A DNA stretch of 42,265 bases from positions 1-42,265 of the forward strand of contig NZ_JAIHLQ010000048.1 of assembly GCF_019733355.1 (NCBI RefSeq), written 5' to 3'. The notes beneath the pieces were generated by a model. The model worked only from the letters and a program-made list of their open reading frames with translations, was not told where the DNA came from and ran no database searches. Below are positions 23,172 through 32,872 of the stretch, piece after piece. The DNA is from Pseudomonas baetica (lineage in GTDB: Bacteria > Pseudomonadota > Gammaproteobacteria > Pseudomonadales > Pseudomonadaceae). Position 1 is the stretch's first letter, and each line of letters begins with the position of its first letter. Position numbers and translations under genes: made by a program.

Positions 23172-24590
23172 ATGGCCGGCAAAACGCTCTACGACAAGCT
23201 CTGGGATTCGCATTTGGTCAAGCAGCGCGACGATGGCTCGGCGCTGATCTACATCGATCGTCACATCATTCACGAAGTGACTTCGCCGCAAGCCTTCGAA
23301 GGCCTGCGTCTGGCCGGGCGCAAGCCGTGGCGTATCGATGCCAACATCGCGACCCCGGACCACAACGTACCGACGACTCCGGAGCGCAAGGGCGGCATTG
23401 AAGCCATCGCCGACCAGGTCTCGCGTTTGCAGGTTCAGACCCTCGATGACAACTGTGATGAGTACGGCATCGTCGAGTTCAAGATGAATGACGTCCGCCA
23501 AGGCATCGTCCATGTGATCAGCCCGGAGCAGGGCGCGACCTTGCCGGGCATGACGGTTGTGTGCGGTGACTCCCATACCTCGACCCACGGCGCATTCGGC
23601 GCATTGGCTCACGGTATCGGCACTTCCGAGGTCGAGCACGTGCTCGCCACCCAGTGCCTGGTCGCCAAGAAAATGAAAAACATGCTGGTGCGCGTCGAAG
23701 GCCAATTGCCGTTCGGCGTGACCGCCAAGGACATCGTCCTTGCCGTGATCGGCAAGATCGGCACCGCCGGCGGTAACGGCCATGCCATCGAATTTGCCGG
23801 CAGCGCGATCCGCGACTTGTCCGTCGAAGGCCGCATGACCATCTGCAACATGTCCATCGAGGCCGGCGCCCGCGTGGGTCTGGTGGCGGCGGATCAAAAG
23901 ACGGTCGACTACGTCAAAGGTCGCCCATTCGCACCCAAAGGCGCGCAGTGGGACATGGCGGTTGAAGCCTGGAAAGAGCTGGTTTCCGACGCCGACGCCA
24001 AGTTCGACACCGTGGTTGAACTCGACGCTACGCAGATCAAGCCGCAAGTCAGTTGGGGGACTTCGCCGGAAATGGTCCTGGCCGTTGATCAGAACGTGCC
24101 TGACCCGGCCAAAGAAATGGATCTGGTCAAACGCGACTCGATTGTCCGGGCCTTGAAATACATGGGGTTGACTGCCAATCAGGCGATTACTGACATTCAG
24201 CTCGATCGCGTGTTCATCGGTTCCTGCACCAACTCGCGGATTGAAGACTTGCGCGCGGCGGCCGTGATCGCCAAGGGCCGTAAAGTCGCTTCGACCATCA
24301 AGCAAGCGATCGTGGTGCCGGGTTCGGGTCTGGTGAAAGCGCAGGCTGAATCCGAAGGTCTGGACAAGATTTTCCTCGAAGCCGGTTTTGAATGGCGTGA
24401 GCCGGGTTGCTCGATGTGCCTGGCAATGAACCCGGATCGTTTGGAGTCCGGCGAACATTGCGCCTCGACGTCCAACCGTAACTTCGAAGGCCGTCAAGGC
24501 GCCGGTGGCCGTACCCACCTCGTCAGCCCGGCCATGGCTGCTGCGGCAGCGGTGAACGGTCGTTTCATCGACGTTCGTGAATTGATTTAA
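23172..24590 (+). CDS. leuC: 3-isopropylmalate dehydratase, large subunit
   Basis: With LeuD this [4Fe-4S] aconitase-family enzyme isomerises 2-isopropylmalate to 3-isopropylmalate in leucine synthesis. The 472 residues include the three cluster ligands C352 (FIGSCTNSR), C413 and C416 (GCSMCLAMNPD), and the CGDSHTSTHGAFG active-site segment. The start at 23172 (MAGKTLYDKLWD) has GAGGAA 8 bases before it; two in-frame upstream codons are less likely. leuD follows after 10 bases, its AAGGAG overlapping the leuC stop. Confidence 0.98.
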   Translation: MAGKTLYDKLWDSHLVKQRDDGSALIYIDRHIIHEVTSPQAFEGLRLAGRKPWRIDANIATPDHNVPTTPERKGGIEAIADQVSRLQVQTLDDNCDEYGIVEFKMNDVRQGIVHVISPEQGATLPGMTVVCGDSHTSTHGAFGALAHGIGTSEVEHVLATQCLVAKKMKNMLVRVEGQLPFGVTAKDIVLAVIGKIGTAGGNGHAIEFAGSAIRDLSVEGRMTICNMSIEAGARVGLVAADQKTVDYVKGRPFAPKGAQWDMAVEAWKELVSDADAKFDTVVELDATQIKPQVSWGTSPEMVLAVDQNVPDPAKEMDLVKRDSIVRALKYMGLTANQAITDIQLDRVFIGSCTNSRIEDLRAAAVIAKGRKVASTIKQAIVVPGSGLVKAQAESEGLDKIFLEAGFEWREPGCSMCLAMNPDRLESGEHCASTSNRNFEGRQGAGGRTHLVSPAMAAAAAVNGRFIDVRELI

Positions 24591-24600
24591 GGAGCGCAGC

Positions 24601-25245
24601 ATGAAAGCTTTCACCCAGCACACAGGTCTTGTCGCGCCCTTGGATCGTGCCAACGTCGACACCGATCAGATCATTCCGAAGCAGTTCTTGAAATCGATCA
24701 AACGCACCGGTTTCGGCCCTAACCTGTTCGACGAGTGGCGTTACCTGGATGTGGGGCAGCCGTATCAGGACAACTCCAAGCGCCCTCTGAACAAGGACTT
24801 CGTTCTCAACGCCGAGCGTTATCAAGGCGCCAGCGTATTGCTGGCCCGCGAGAACTTCGGTTGCGGCTCCAGCCGTGAACACGCGCCGTGGGCGCTGGAA
24901 GAGTACGGTTTTCGCAGCATCATCGCGCCGAGTTACGCCGACATCTTCTTCAACAACAGCTTCAAGAACGGCTTGCTGCCGATCATTTTGAGCGACGCTG
25001 AAGTCGACGAACTGTTCAAACAGGTCGAGGCCGAGCCGGGCTATCAATTGCAGGTCGATCTGCACGCGCAGACCGTGACCCGTCCGGATGGCAAGGTGTA
25101 TAGCTTTGAGATCGATGCGTTCCGCAAGCATTGCCTGTTGAACGGTCTGGACGATATCGGTTTGACCTTGCAGGACGGTGATGCGATTGCGACGTTTGAG
25201 GCCAAGCATCGGGTTAGCCAGCCTTGGTTGTTCCGCGACGCGTGA
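24601..25245 (+). CDS. leuD: 3-isopropylmalate dehydratase, small subunit
   Basis: This is the swivel-domain partner of LeuC. The 214 residues show the TDQIIPKQFLK segment near the N terminus, NFGCGSSREHAPWAL (the substrate-contacting loop) and FFNNSFKNGLLPI. AAGGAG (24589-24594) overlaps the leuC stop and sits 6 bases from the ATG, so the two subunits are made from one message at matched levels. A REP pair follows it. Confidence 0.98.
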   Translation: MKAFTQHTGLVAPLDRANVDTDQIIPKQFLKSIKRTGFGPNLFDEWRYLDVGQPYQDNSKRPLNKDFVLNAERYQGASVLLARENFGCGSSREHAPWALEEYGFRSIIAPSYADIFFNNSFKNGLLPIILSDAEVDELFKQVEAEPGYQLQVDLHAQTVTRPDGKVYSFEIDAFRKHCLLNGLDDIGLTLQDGDAIATFEAKHRVSQPWLFRDA

Positions 25246-25273
25246 TTGATTCGAGATTGATGCAGTCAGGGCC

Positions 25274-25360
25274 GGCCTCTTCGGGAGCAAGCCCCCTCCC
25301 ACAGGGTTGTTGTACAGGCCACAAATCCAGGGTGGGAGGGGGCTTGCTCCCGAAGGCGGC
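25274..25360. repeat. REPIN-like inverted REP pair 3 (GGGAGCAAGCCCCC type)
   Basis: Two inverted arms, TTCGGGAGCAAGCCCCCTCC (25280-25299) and GTGGGAGGGGGCTTGCTCCC (25332-25351), lie between leuD and the methyltransferase gene. The core differs from the GCGAGCAAGCCCGC core of the other pairs at paired positions, so it is a separate REP class. Confidence 0.9.
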
Positions 25361-25400
25361 AGTCCAGGCAATACAAGGCTAAAACCAAAAGGAGGTCCCC

Positions 25401-26168
25401 ATGACCAGCACCGCCCAGCACACTCAGGTCGTTCAAAAGCAATTCGGTGAACAGGCCGCCGCCTACCTGAGTAGCGCCGTTCACGCGCAAGGCACTGAGT
25501 TTGCACTGCTACAGGCTGAACTGGTCGGGCAGGGCGGGGCGCGGGTGCTGGACTTGGGTTGTGGTGCAGGTCATGTGAGTTTTCACGTCGCATCGCTGGT
25601 CAAGGACGTGGTCGCTTACGATCTGTCGCAGCAAATGCTCGATGTGGTCGCGGCCGCTGCCGTTGATCGCGGCCTGAGCAACATTGCCACGGTCAACGGC
25701 GCCGCTGAGCGTCTGCCGTTTGCCGATGGCGAGTTCGACTTCGTGTTCAGCCGTTATTCGGCGCATCACTGGAGCGATCTTGGCGCGGCCTTGCGCGAAG
25801 TGCGCCGGGTGCTGAAGCCGGGTGGCGTGGCGGCCTTTGTCGATGTGTTGTCACCGGGCAGTCCGCTGTTCGACACTTACCTGCAAAGCGTCGAAGTGCT
25901 GCGCGACACCAGTCATGTCCGCGATTATTCCGCCGGCGAGTGGTTGCGACAGGTCAGCGAAGCCGGGCTGCATACCCGCAGCACCACGCGGCAGCGTCTG
26001 CGGCTGGAGTACAGCAGTTGGGTTGAGCGCATGCGCACACCTGAAGTGATGCGCGCAGCGATCCGCCAGTTGCAGCAGTCGATGGGCAACGAAGTGCGCG
26101 AATATTTCGAGATTGCGGCCGATGGTTCGTTCAGCACAGATGTCATCGTGCTGATGGCCGAGAAATAA
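25401..26168 (+). CDS. class I SAM-dependent methyltransferase
   Basis: The 255-residue protein has the SAM-binding motif I VLDLGCGAG (49-57), an acidic residue ending strand 2 in VVAYDLS, motif II around GEFDFVFSRYSAHHW, and RRVLKPGGVAAFVDV, typical of UbiE/COG2226-like small-molecule methyltransferases. A strong AGGAGG lies 5 bases before ATG. It sits between leuD and leuB, separated from leuD by a REP pair and from leuB by 55 bases, and is probably cotranscribed with leuB. Substrate unknown. Confidence 0.9.
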   Translation: MTSTAQHTQVVQKQFGEQAAAYLSSAVHAQGTEFALLQAELVGQGGARVLDLGCGAGHVSFHVASLVKDVVAYDLSQQMLDVVAAAAVDRGLSNIATVNGAAERLPFADGEFDFVFSRYSAHHWSDLGAALREVRRVLKPGGVAAFVDVLSPGSPLFDTYLQSVEVLRDTSHVRDYSAGEWLRQVSEAGLHTRSTTRQRLRLEYSSWVERMRTPEVMRAAIRQLQQSMGNEVREYFEIAADGSFSTDVIVLMAEK

Positions 26169-26223
26169 GAATTTTTCCGGGAGTGCCAGTAAACGGCGCA
26201 CCGACTGAAGACATGAGGAAAGC

Positions 26224-27306
<1,083 letters not shown>

Positions 27307-27316
27307 TCTCTCCGGC

Positions 27317-27354
27317 CCGCTGCGAAATTCAATACAAAGCAGCGGCCCACTTTT
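27317..27354 (+). terminator. weak hairpin between leuB and asd
   Basis: CCGCTGC (27317-27323) pairs with GCAGCGG (27339-27345) around a 15-base loop. The T run (27351-27354) starts 5 bases after the stem, so termination would be partial at best. It could reduce read-through from leuB to asd. Confidence 0.3.
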
Positions 27355-27372
27355 CAAAAAGGTGTAGTTGCG

Positions 27373-28485
27373 ATGAAACGTGTAGGTCTGATCGGTTGGC
27401 GCGGGATGGTCGGTTCCGTGCTCATGCAGCGGATGCTGGAAGAGCAGGATTTCGATCTAATCGAGCCGGTGTTTTTCACCACGTCCAATGTCGGTGGCCA
27501 AGGCCCGTCTGTGGGCAAGGACATTGCTCCGCTCAAGGACGCTTACAGCATTGATGAGCTGAAGACCCTCGACGTGATTCTGACCTGCCAGGGCGGCGAC
27601 TACACCAGCGAAGTGTTCCCGAAGCTGCGCGAAGCCGGCTGGCAGGGTTACTGGATCGACGCGGCTTCCAGCCTGCGTATGAACGATGACGCGGTCATCA
27701 TTCTCGATCCGGTCAACCGCAAGGTCATCGACCAGCAACTGGATGCGGGCACCAAGAACTACATCGGCGGCAACTGCACCGTCAGCCTGATGCTCATGGG
27801 CCTGGGCGGCCTGTTTGAGGCAGGTCTGGTCGAGTGGATGAGCGCCATGACCTATCAGGCCGCTTCCGGTGCCGGCGCGCAGAACATGCGTGAGCTGATC
27901 AAGCAGATGGGCGCGACCCACGCTGCCGTTGCCGATCAACTGGCCGATCCGGCCAGCGCGATCCTCGACATCGACCGTCGTGTCGCCGAAGCCATGCGCA
28001 GCGACGCGTACCCGACCGAGAACTTCGGCGTACCGCTAGCCGGCAGCCTGATCCCGTGGATCGACAAGGAACTGCCGAACGGTCAGAGCCGCGAAGAGTG
28101 GAAGGCCCAGGCCGAAACCAACAAGATTCTCGGTCGCTTCAAGAGCCCGATCCCGGTCGATGGCATCTGCGTGCGCATCGGCGCCATGCGTTGCCACAGC
28201 CAGGCGCTGACCATCAAGCTGAACAAAGACGTGCCGATCGCCGACATCGAAGGGCTGATCAGCCAGCACAACCCTTGGGTCAAACTGGTACCAAACCAGC
28301 GCGAAATCAGCATGCAGGAGCTGAGCCCAACCAAGGTCACTGGCACCCTGAATGTTCCGGTCGGTCGTCTGCGCAAACTGAACATGGGTTCGCAGTTCCT
28401 CGGCGCCTTCACCGTCGGCGACCAACTGCTATGGGGCGCGGCTGAACCGCTGCGTCGCATGTTGCGGATCCTGCTGGAGCGTTGA
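27373..28485 (+). CDS. asd: aspartate-semialdehyde dehydrogenase
   Basis: This enzyme reduces aspartyl-phosphate to aspartate semialdehyde with NADPH, feeding lysine, diaminopimelate, threonine and methionine. The 370-residue protein has the NADP loop GWRGMVGS (8-15), the catalytic cysteine C135 in GGNCTVSLML, and the later RIGAMRCHSQA segment with the catalytic histidine. Length and motifs match the gamma-proteobacterial type. AAAAAGG lies upstream of ATG. A strong terminator follows. A second Asd-like gene without these catalytic residues lies about 250 bases downstream. Confidence 0.98.
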   Translation: MKRVGLIGWRGMVGSVLMQRMLEEQDFDLIEPVFFTTSNVGGQGPSVGKDIAPLKDAYSIDELKTLDVILTCQGGDYTSEVFPKLREAGWQGYWIDAASSLRMNDDAVIILDPVNRKVIDQQLDAGTKNYIGGNCTVSLMLMGLGGLFEAGLVEWMSAMTYQAASGAGAQNMRELIKQMGATHAAVADQLADPASAILDIDRRVAEAMRSDAYPTENFGVPLAGSLIPWIDKELPNGQSREEWKAQAETNKILGRFKSPIPVDGICVRIGAMRCHSQALTIKLNKDVPIADIEGLISQHNPWVKLVPNQREISMQELSPTKVTGTLNVPVGRLRKLNMGSQFLGAFTVGDQLLWGAAEPLRRMLRILLER

Positions 28486-28504
28486 TCGCTTGAGGCTGTG
28501 AAAG

Positions 28505-28537
28505 AACCCGTGCCTTGTGGGAGGTGCGGGTTTTTTT
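28505..28537 (+). terminator. intrinsic terminator of asd
   Basis: An 11-bp stem (28505-28515 with 28522-28532, two G-U pairs) and 6-base loop are followed by a run of T to 28537, starting 20 bases after the asd stop. Confidence 0.85.
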
Positions 28538-28566
28538 ATGCCTGAAGTTTTTCGGGTGACTGTGCC

Positions 28567-28641
28567 GGCCTCTTCGCGAGCAAGTCCGCTCCCACATGGG
28601 AATGAGTCTCAAGTATGGGGGCGGGCTTGCTCGCGAAGGCG
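28567..28641. repeat. REPIN-like inverted REP pair 4
   Basis: The arms TTCGCGAGCAAGTCCGCTCC (28573-28592) and GGGGGCGGGCTTGCTCGCGA (28617-28636) face each other between the asd terminator and the Asd-like gene. The left arm has a C to T change in the core, and the right arm shows small changes at its outer end. Confidence 0.88.
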
Positions 28642-28732
28642 TCCGAACGGCTACCACAAATCCTGCAGAAATTGCCTGCATGGCGGTCACCCGGTAAAGT
28701 GCCGCTCCCCCCGTTTCGCCAGAGGCCGCACC

Positions 28733-29743
28733 ATGACCCAGACCCTAGATATTGCCGTGATCGGCGCCACCGGTACTGTCGGCGAAACCCTCGTACAGAT
28801 TCTCGAAGAGCGCGACTTCCCGGTCGGCAACCTGCACCTGCTGGCCAGCAGCGAGTCTGCCGGCAGCTCTGTGCTGTTCCGTAACAAGAATGTGCGCGTG
28901 CGCGAAGTCGATGAGTTCGATTTCAGCAAGGTCAAACTGGTGTTCTTCGCCGCCGGCCCGGCCATCACCCTGAGCTACGCCGCTCGCGCCCATGCCGCCG
29001 GTTGCTCGCTGATCGACCTGTCCGGCGCCTTGTCGGCCGATCAAGCGCCGCAAGTGGTGCCGGAAGCCAACGCCGATGTGCTTACCGGTTTGAAAGCGCC
29101 GTTTCAGGTCAGCAGCCCGAGTCCGTCGGCTACCACGCTCGCCGTGGTGCTGGCGCCGCTGCGTGATCTGATCGACCTGCAATACGTGAATGTCACCGCC
29201 AATCTGGCCGTTTCCGCCCAAGGTCGCGAAGCGGTCAGCGAGTTGGCGCGACAGACCGCCGAACTGCTGAACATGCGTCCGCTGGAGCCCACATTCTTTG
29301 ACCGGCAGATGGCGTTCAACCTACTGGCTCAGGTCGGCACACCTGACGCAGCGGGCCATACGCTGCTGGAAAAACGTCTGGTGCGCGAGTTGCGTCAGGT
29401 GCTGGCCCAGCCTTTATTAAAGATTTCCGCAACTTGCGTTCAAGCCCCGGTGTTTTTTGGCGATAGCCTTAGCGTGACCTTGCAGTCAGCAAAGGCTGTC
29501 GACCTGGAAAAAATCAACGCTGCACTCGAAGATGCGCCGGGAATCGAGCTGGTTGAAGCCGGTGATTACCCGACAGCAGTCGGTGACGCGGTAGGGCAGG
29601 ACGTTGTCTATGTCGGTCGCGTGCGCAGTGGTGTCGACGACCCGGCGGAACTTAATCTGTGGCTGACGTCAGATAACGTACGCAAAGGTGCAGCCCTTAA
29701 CGCTGTGCAGGTGGCTGAATTGTTGATAAAAGACCTGCTGTAA
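28733..29743 (+). CDS. Asd-like protein lacking catalytic residues (Usg-like)
   Basis: The 336-residue protein keeps the NAD(P) loop GATGTVGE (11-18) and the overall semialdehyde-dehydrogenase fold. Where the family has the catalytic PNC, it reads SSPSPSATT (127-135), with P131 at the cysteine position. Further on, CVQAPVFFGDS has Q237 and D244 where active enzymes have the substrate arginine and catalytic histidine. It is therefore probably not a dehydrogenase. It matches Usg of E. coli in size and in being near truA. The start at 28733 is chosen because the upstream in-frame extension runs through REP pair 4. Confidence 0.88.
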   Translation: MTQTLDIAVIGATGTVGETLVQILEERDFPVGNLHLLASSESAGSSVLFRNKNVRVREVDEFDFSKVKLVFFAAGPAITLSYAARAHAAGCSLIDLSGALSADQAPQVVPEANADVLTGLKAPFQVSSPSPSATTLAVVLAPLRDLIDLQYVNVTANLAVSAQGREAVSELARQTAELLNMRPLEPTFFDRQMAFNLLAQVGTPDAAGHTLLEKRLVRELRQVLAQPLLKISATCVQAPVFFGDSLSVTLQSAKAVDLEKINAALEDAPGIELVEAGDYPTAVGDAVGQDVVYVGRVRSGVDDPAELNLWLTSDNVRKGAALNAVQVAELLIKDLL

Positions 29744-29951
29744 AAGATACTTGGCAACAATTTGTCGACCGATTCTAGGTGAGCGCTATGCTTGCCCGAA
29801 GCGCTTGACGACGTGTCACCCTCCGGGACCTTCCGGGGCATCAATGAAATGATCGCGCGCGGCATCTGTCGTCGTCGCGCGCAATGCCTTACGGCAGCGG
29901 CAATCAACATCTTCTCGCTGGCCGAGGAACGTTCAAACAAAGGATGAGGCT

Positions 29952-32603
29952 ATGGTTCAAGTTCGCAAACTGGTGTTAGCAATAGCGGCCGCCTCGGCGC
30001 TGTCCTCCGGTATGGCGCATGCCCTCGGGCTCGGGGAGCTGACCCTGAAGTCGACCCTGAACCAGCCGCTGGAGGCCGAGATCGAGTTGCTCGACGTCAA
30101 GGACCTCACCGCTGCCGAAGTGGTACCGAGCCTGGCTTCCCCTGAAGATTTCGCCAAGGCAGGCGTCGATCGTCAGGCCTTTCTAAACGATCTGATCTTT
30201 ACCCCGGTACTCAACGCCAGCGGTAAAAGCGTACTGCGTGTGACGTCGAGCAAGCCGTTGTCGGAGCCGATGGTCAAATTCCTCGTGCAGGTGATGTGGC
30301 CCAATGGCCGCCTGCTGCGTGATTACAGCGTGCTGCTCGATCCGTCGAAGTTCTCGCCGCAGACCGCTGATGCCGCCGCGCAACCGGCGCCGTCGCAAAC
30401 CATCACCGCGCCGACCACTGGCGCAACGCATCCAGCCCAGTACACCACTACGCCACGCGATACCCTGTGGGAAATCGCGGCGAAGGCGCGCAGCGGTGGT
30501 TCGGTGCAGCAGACCATGCTGGCGATTCAGGCGCTTAACCCGGACGCGTTCATTGGCGGCAACATCAACCTGCTGAAAACCGGTCAGGTGCTGCGCTTGC
30601 CGGACTCGGTGCAAAGCACTGCGCTGCCGCAGTCCAAGGCCATCGCTGAAGTTGCAGCGCAGAACGAAGCCTGGCGTCAGGGGCGTCGCTATGTGGCCAA
30701 GCCTGGCACGGGTCAGCAACAGCTTGATGCGACCAAACGTGGTCGCGCCAATACCGGTGCTGCGCCGAATGCCGAAGACAAACTGAGCCTTGTTTCAGCC
30801 GAAAGCGCGAAGGCGCGCGGTAAAGGCCCGGCAGGCGATGCCAAGGCCTTGAGCAATAAGCTCGCGGTCACTCAGGAAAGCCTCGACACGACTCGTCGTG
30901 ACAATGAGGAACTGAAAAGCCGCATGGCTGATCTGCAAAGCCAACTGGACAAGCTGCAACGCTTGATCGAGCTCAAGAACAATCAACTGGCAAAAATGCA
31001 GGCCGAAGGACCTGGCGCTGCGCCAGCCGTGAATCCTGCTGTTGTACCGGTTCCGGCCATCACCGCCGAGTTGGCTGCTACGCCTGCGGCCACGCCAGCA
31101 GAAGCTGCATCGGCCTCTCCGACCCCGGAATCGGCTATTGCGCCGCCGGTTGATATGCCGGCAGAGACTCCGGTTGTCGAGCCGAAGCCGGCTGTCGATG
31201 ACGAGAAGACATTCAACGAACTGCTGACCAATCCGGTCCTGCTGGGCCTGGTCGGTGGCGGTGCCGTCGTTCTACTGCTCTTGCTGCTGCTGTTGGCCCG
31301 TCGCCGCAAAGCCCAGCAAGAAGCCGATAAACATGTGCGCATGGCCCGTGCTCTGGCCGATGAGCAAGACTTCTCCGCCGAGCAGGATCTGCCGGAAAGC
31401 AGCTTCGAAGGTCTGGAAGTGCCTGCCGCGAGCGTCAAACTCAATACACCGGCTCCGGCGCCAACTCCAGCGCCAGTAGTGGCGCCTATCGTGATGGCCG
31501 AACCTATCGCCGCGCCACTGGTTGCGCCGGCAGCCGAGCGTTCCGATGATGTGCTGGACAAGGCTCAGTCGCACATCAGTGCCGGTCGCCTGAACCAGGC
31601 TGCTGCATTGCTGGAAGAGGGCGTCAGCCTCGAGCCGCAGCGCAGTGACCTGCGTCTGAAGTTGATGGAAGTCTACGGTCAGCAGGGCGACCGCGATGCG
31701 TTCGTGGGTCAGGAGCGTCAATTGGTGGCCAATGGCGACAACTTCGCCAAGGTTGAAGAGCTGAAAAGCCGCTTCCCGGCCATGGCGGTAGCGGCTACGG
31801 CCGGTCTGGCGGCTGCCGCTGTCGCCGCCGAACTGGATGCGCAATACGTCAAAGACTTGCTGCTGGATGAGCCGCAAGAGCCTGCGCCGGCACCTGTGGA
31901 AGATGATCTGGACAGCACGTTTGATCTGAGTCTGGATGACCTCGACAACATTACCCCGGTGGAGCCTGCGCCCGTCATTGAGCCGCAAGCGCCCGTTGAG
32001 CTCGACGAGTTCCCGTCAGACGACGACCTGAGTTTTGAGTCGGTGCTGCAACAGCAGACCGAAATCAAAGAGAACCTGGATGACCTGTCGGATTTCGATC
32101 TGGATCTGGATCTTGGTGCCGAGCCAGCCCCGTCCACGGCCGCATTGGCCGATGACGACTTCCTGCTGGATCTTGATGAAGGCGTGAAGGATCTGCCGCC
32201 GGTCGAGCCGCCGGTTGTTGCTGACGTGCCGCAGGATGATCTGGAGCTGCCAGCCGATTTCGATCTGTCACTGTCTGACGAGATGGATAGTAATCCAGCC
32301 GCTGAACCGGATGCGTTCGCTGCTGAACTCGATGACGTCAATGCCGAGCTGGATCGTCTTTCGCAGAGCATTGCCGAGCCAACGTTCACCGAAGCTGACG
32401 CGGCGCTGGGTGGGGATCTGGGCGAAGACGATTTCGACTTCCTCGCCGGCACCGACGAAGCAGCAACCAAGCTCGATCTGGCACAGGCTTACATCGACAT
32501 GGGCGACAGCGACGGTGCGCGCGACATCCTCAATGAAGTATTGACCGAGGGTGACGAGAAGCAGCGCGGCGAGGCCAAGGAAATGCTGTCGAACCTGGTT
32601 TGA
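29952..32603 (+). CDS. fimV: FimV, LysM-containing polar hub protein
   Basis: This large inner-membrane protein organises the cell pole and, in P. aeruginosa, type IV pilus assembly and cyclic-AMP signalling. The 883 residues comprise a signal peptide (1-24, ending AHA), a periplasmic FimV N-terminal domain (about 25-135), a LysM peptidoglycan-binding domain (about 163-217), a coiled coil (about 299-352), an Ala/Pro linker, one membrane span (about 426-446, followed by RRRK), TPR-like helices (about 536-600), a very acidic Asp/Leu-rich cytoplasmic region, and the conserved FimV C-terminal helix pair (about 838-883). AAAGGATGAGG precedes the ATG. Bases 29744-29951 hold no other gene I can support. 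Confidence 0.96.
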   Translation: MVQVRKLVLAIAAASALSSGMAHALGLGELTLKSTLNQPLEAEIELLDVKDLTAAEVVPSLASPEDFAKAGVDRQAFLNDLIFTPVLNASGKSVLRVTSSKPLSEPMVKFLVQVMWPNGRLLRDYSVLLDPSKFSPQTADAAAQPAPSQTITAPTTGATHPAQYTTTPRDTLWEIAAKARSGGSVQQTMLAIQALNPDAFIGGNINLLKTGQVLRLPDSVQSTALPQSKAIAEVAAQNEAWRQGRRYVAKPGTGQQQLDATKRGRANTGAAPNAEDKLSLVSAESAKARGKGPAGDAKALSNKLAVTQESLDTTRRDNEELKSRMADLQSQLDKLQRLIELKNNQLAKMQAEGPGAAPAVNPAVVPVPAITAELAATPAATPAEAASASPTPESAIAPPVDMPAETPVVEPKPAVDDEKTFNELLTNPVLLGLVGGGAVVLLLLLLLLARRRKAQQEADKHVRMARALADEQDFSAEQDLPESSFEGLEVPAASVKLNTPAPAPTPAPVVAPIVMAEPIAAPLVAPAAERSDDVLDKAQSHISAGRLNQAAALLEEGVSLEPQRSDLRLKLMEVYGQQGDRDAFVGQERQLVANGDNFAKVEELKSRFPAMAVAATAGLAAAAVAAELDAQYVKDLLLDEPQEPAPAPVEDDLDSTFDLSLDDLDNITPVEPAPVIEPQAPVELDEFPSDDDLSFESVLQQQTEIKENLDDLSDFDLDLDLGAEPAPSTAALADDDFLLDLDEGVKDLPPVEPPVVADVPQDDLELPADFDLSLSDEMDSNPAAEPDAFAAELDDVNAELDRLSQSIAEPTFTEADAALGGDLGEDDFDFLAGTDEAATKLDLAQAYIDMGDSDGARDILNEVLTEGDEKQRGEAKEMLSNLV

Positions 32604-32627
32604 TTCAGCCATTAGCGGTTAACAAAG

Positions 32628-32654
32628 CGGCAGCCCGTTGAGGCTGCCGTTTTT
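32628..32654 (+). terminator. intrinsic terminator of fimV
   Basis: The 8-bp stem CGGCAGCC/GGCTGCCG (32628-32635 with 32642-32649) and a 6-base loop are followed by five T. Confidence 0.92.
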
Positions 32655-32683
32655 GTTTGGGTTGGATTCGGTGGTGTTTGATC

Positions 32684-32759
32684 GGCCGTCTTCGCAAGCA
32701 AGCCTGCCACAGTTGGAATGCATTTCAATCGTGTGCAGGCTTGCTCGCGAAGAGGCTGG
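32684..32759. repeat. REPIN-like inverted REP pair 5 (diverged)
   Basis: TTCGCAAGCAAGCCTGCCAC (32690-32709) faces TGTGCAGGCTTGCTCGCGAA (32732-32751). Both arms share a GCAGGCTTGC core rather than GCGGGCTTGC and lack the GGGAG part; the left arm also has a C-to-A-type change. It lies between the fimV terminator and the truA promoter. Confidence 0.8.
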
Positions 32760-32779
32760 GCCGGTCGGCAGAGAACTCA

Positions 32780-32808
32780 CTGGCATCCCCGCTTCACAGC
32801 CTTATAAT
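32780..32808 (+). promoter_or_regulatory. probable truA promoter
   Basis: CTGGCA (32780-32785), 17 bases, then a perfect TATAAT (32803-32808), followed by the G+C-rich GCCCGCC. The in-frame ATG at 32807 overlaps this -10 and so cannot be the truA start if this promoter is used. Confidence 0.6.
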
Positions 32809-32872
32809 GCCCGCCTTTGCAAAAACAGCAGGCTGTCCCACCTTGGCAAACATAGATAACCCGGTCGCCGAA

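Noticed and set aside
23124..24662. Long open frame on the minus strand opposite leuC
   Set aside because: leuC is certain on the plus strand. The antisense translation is His/Arg/Gly-rich with no family motif, as expected for the shadow of a G+C-rich gene.
31900..32400. Tandem repeat in the acidic Asp/Leu-rich part of fimV
   Set aside because: The DL/DD-rich motifs are degenerate and typical of the low-complexity cytoplasmic region of FimV proteins; no exact DNA repeat unit was found.
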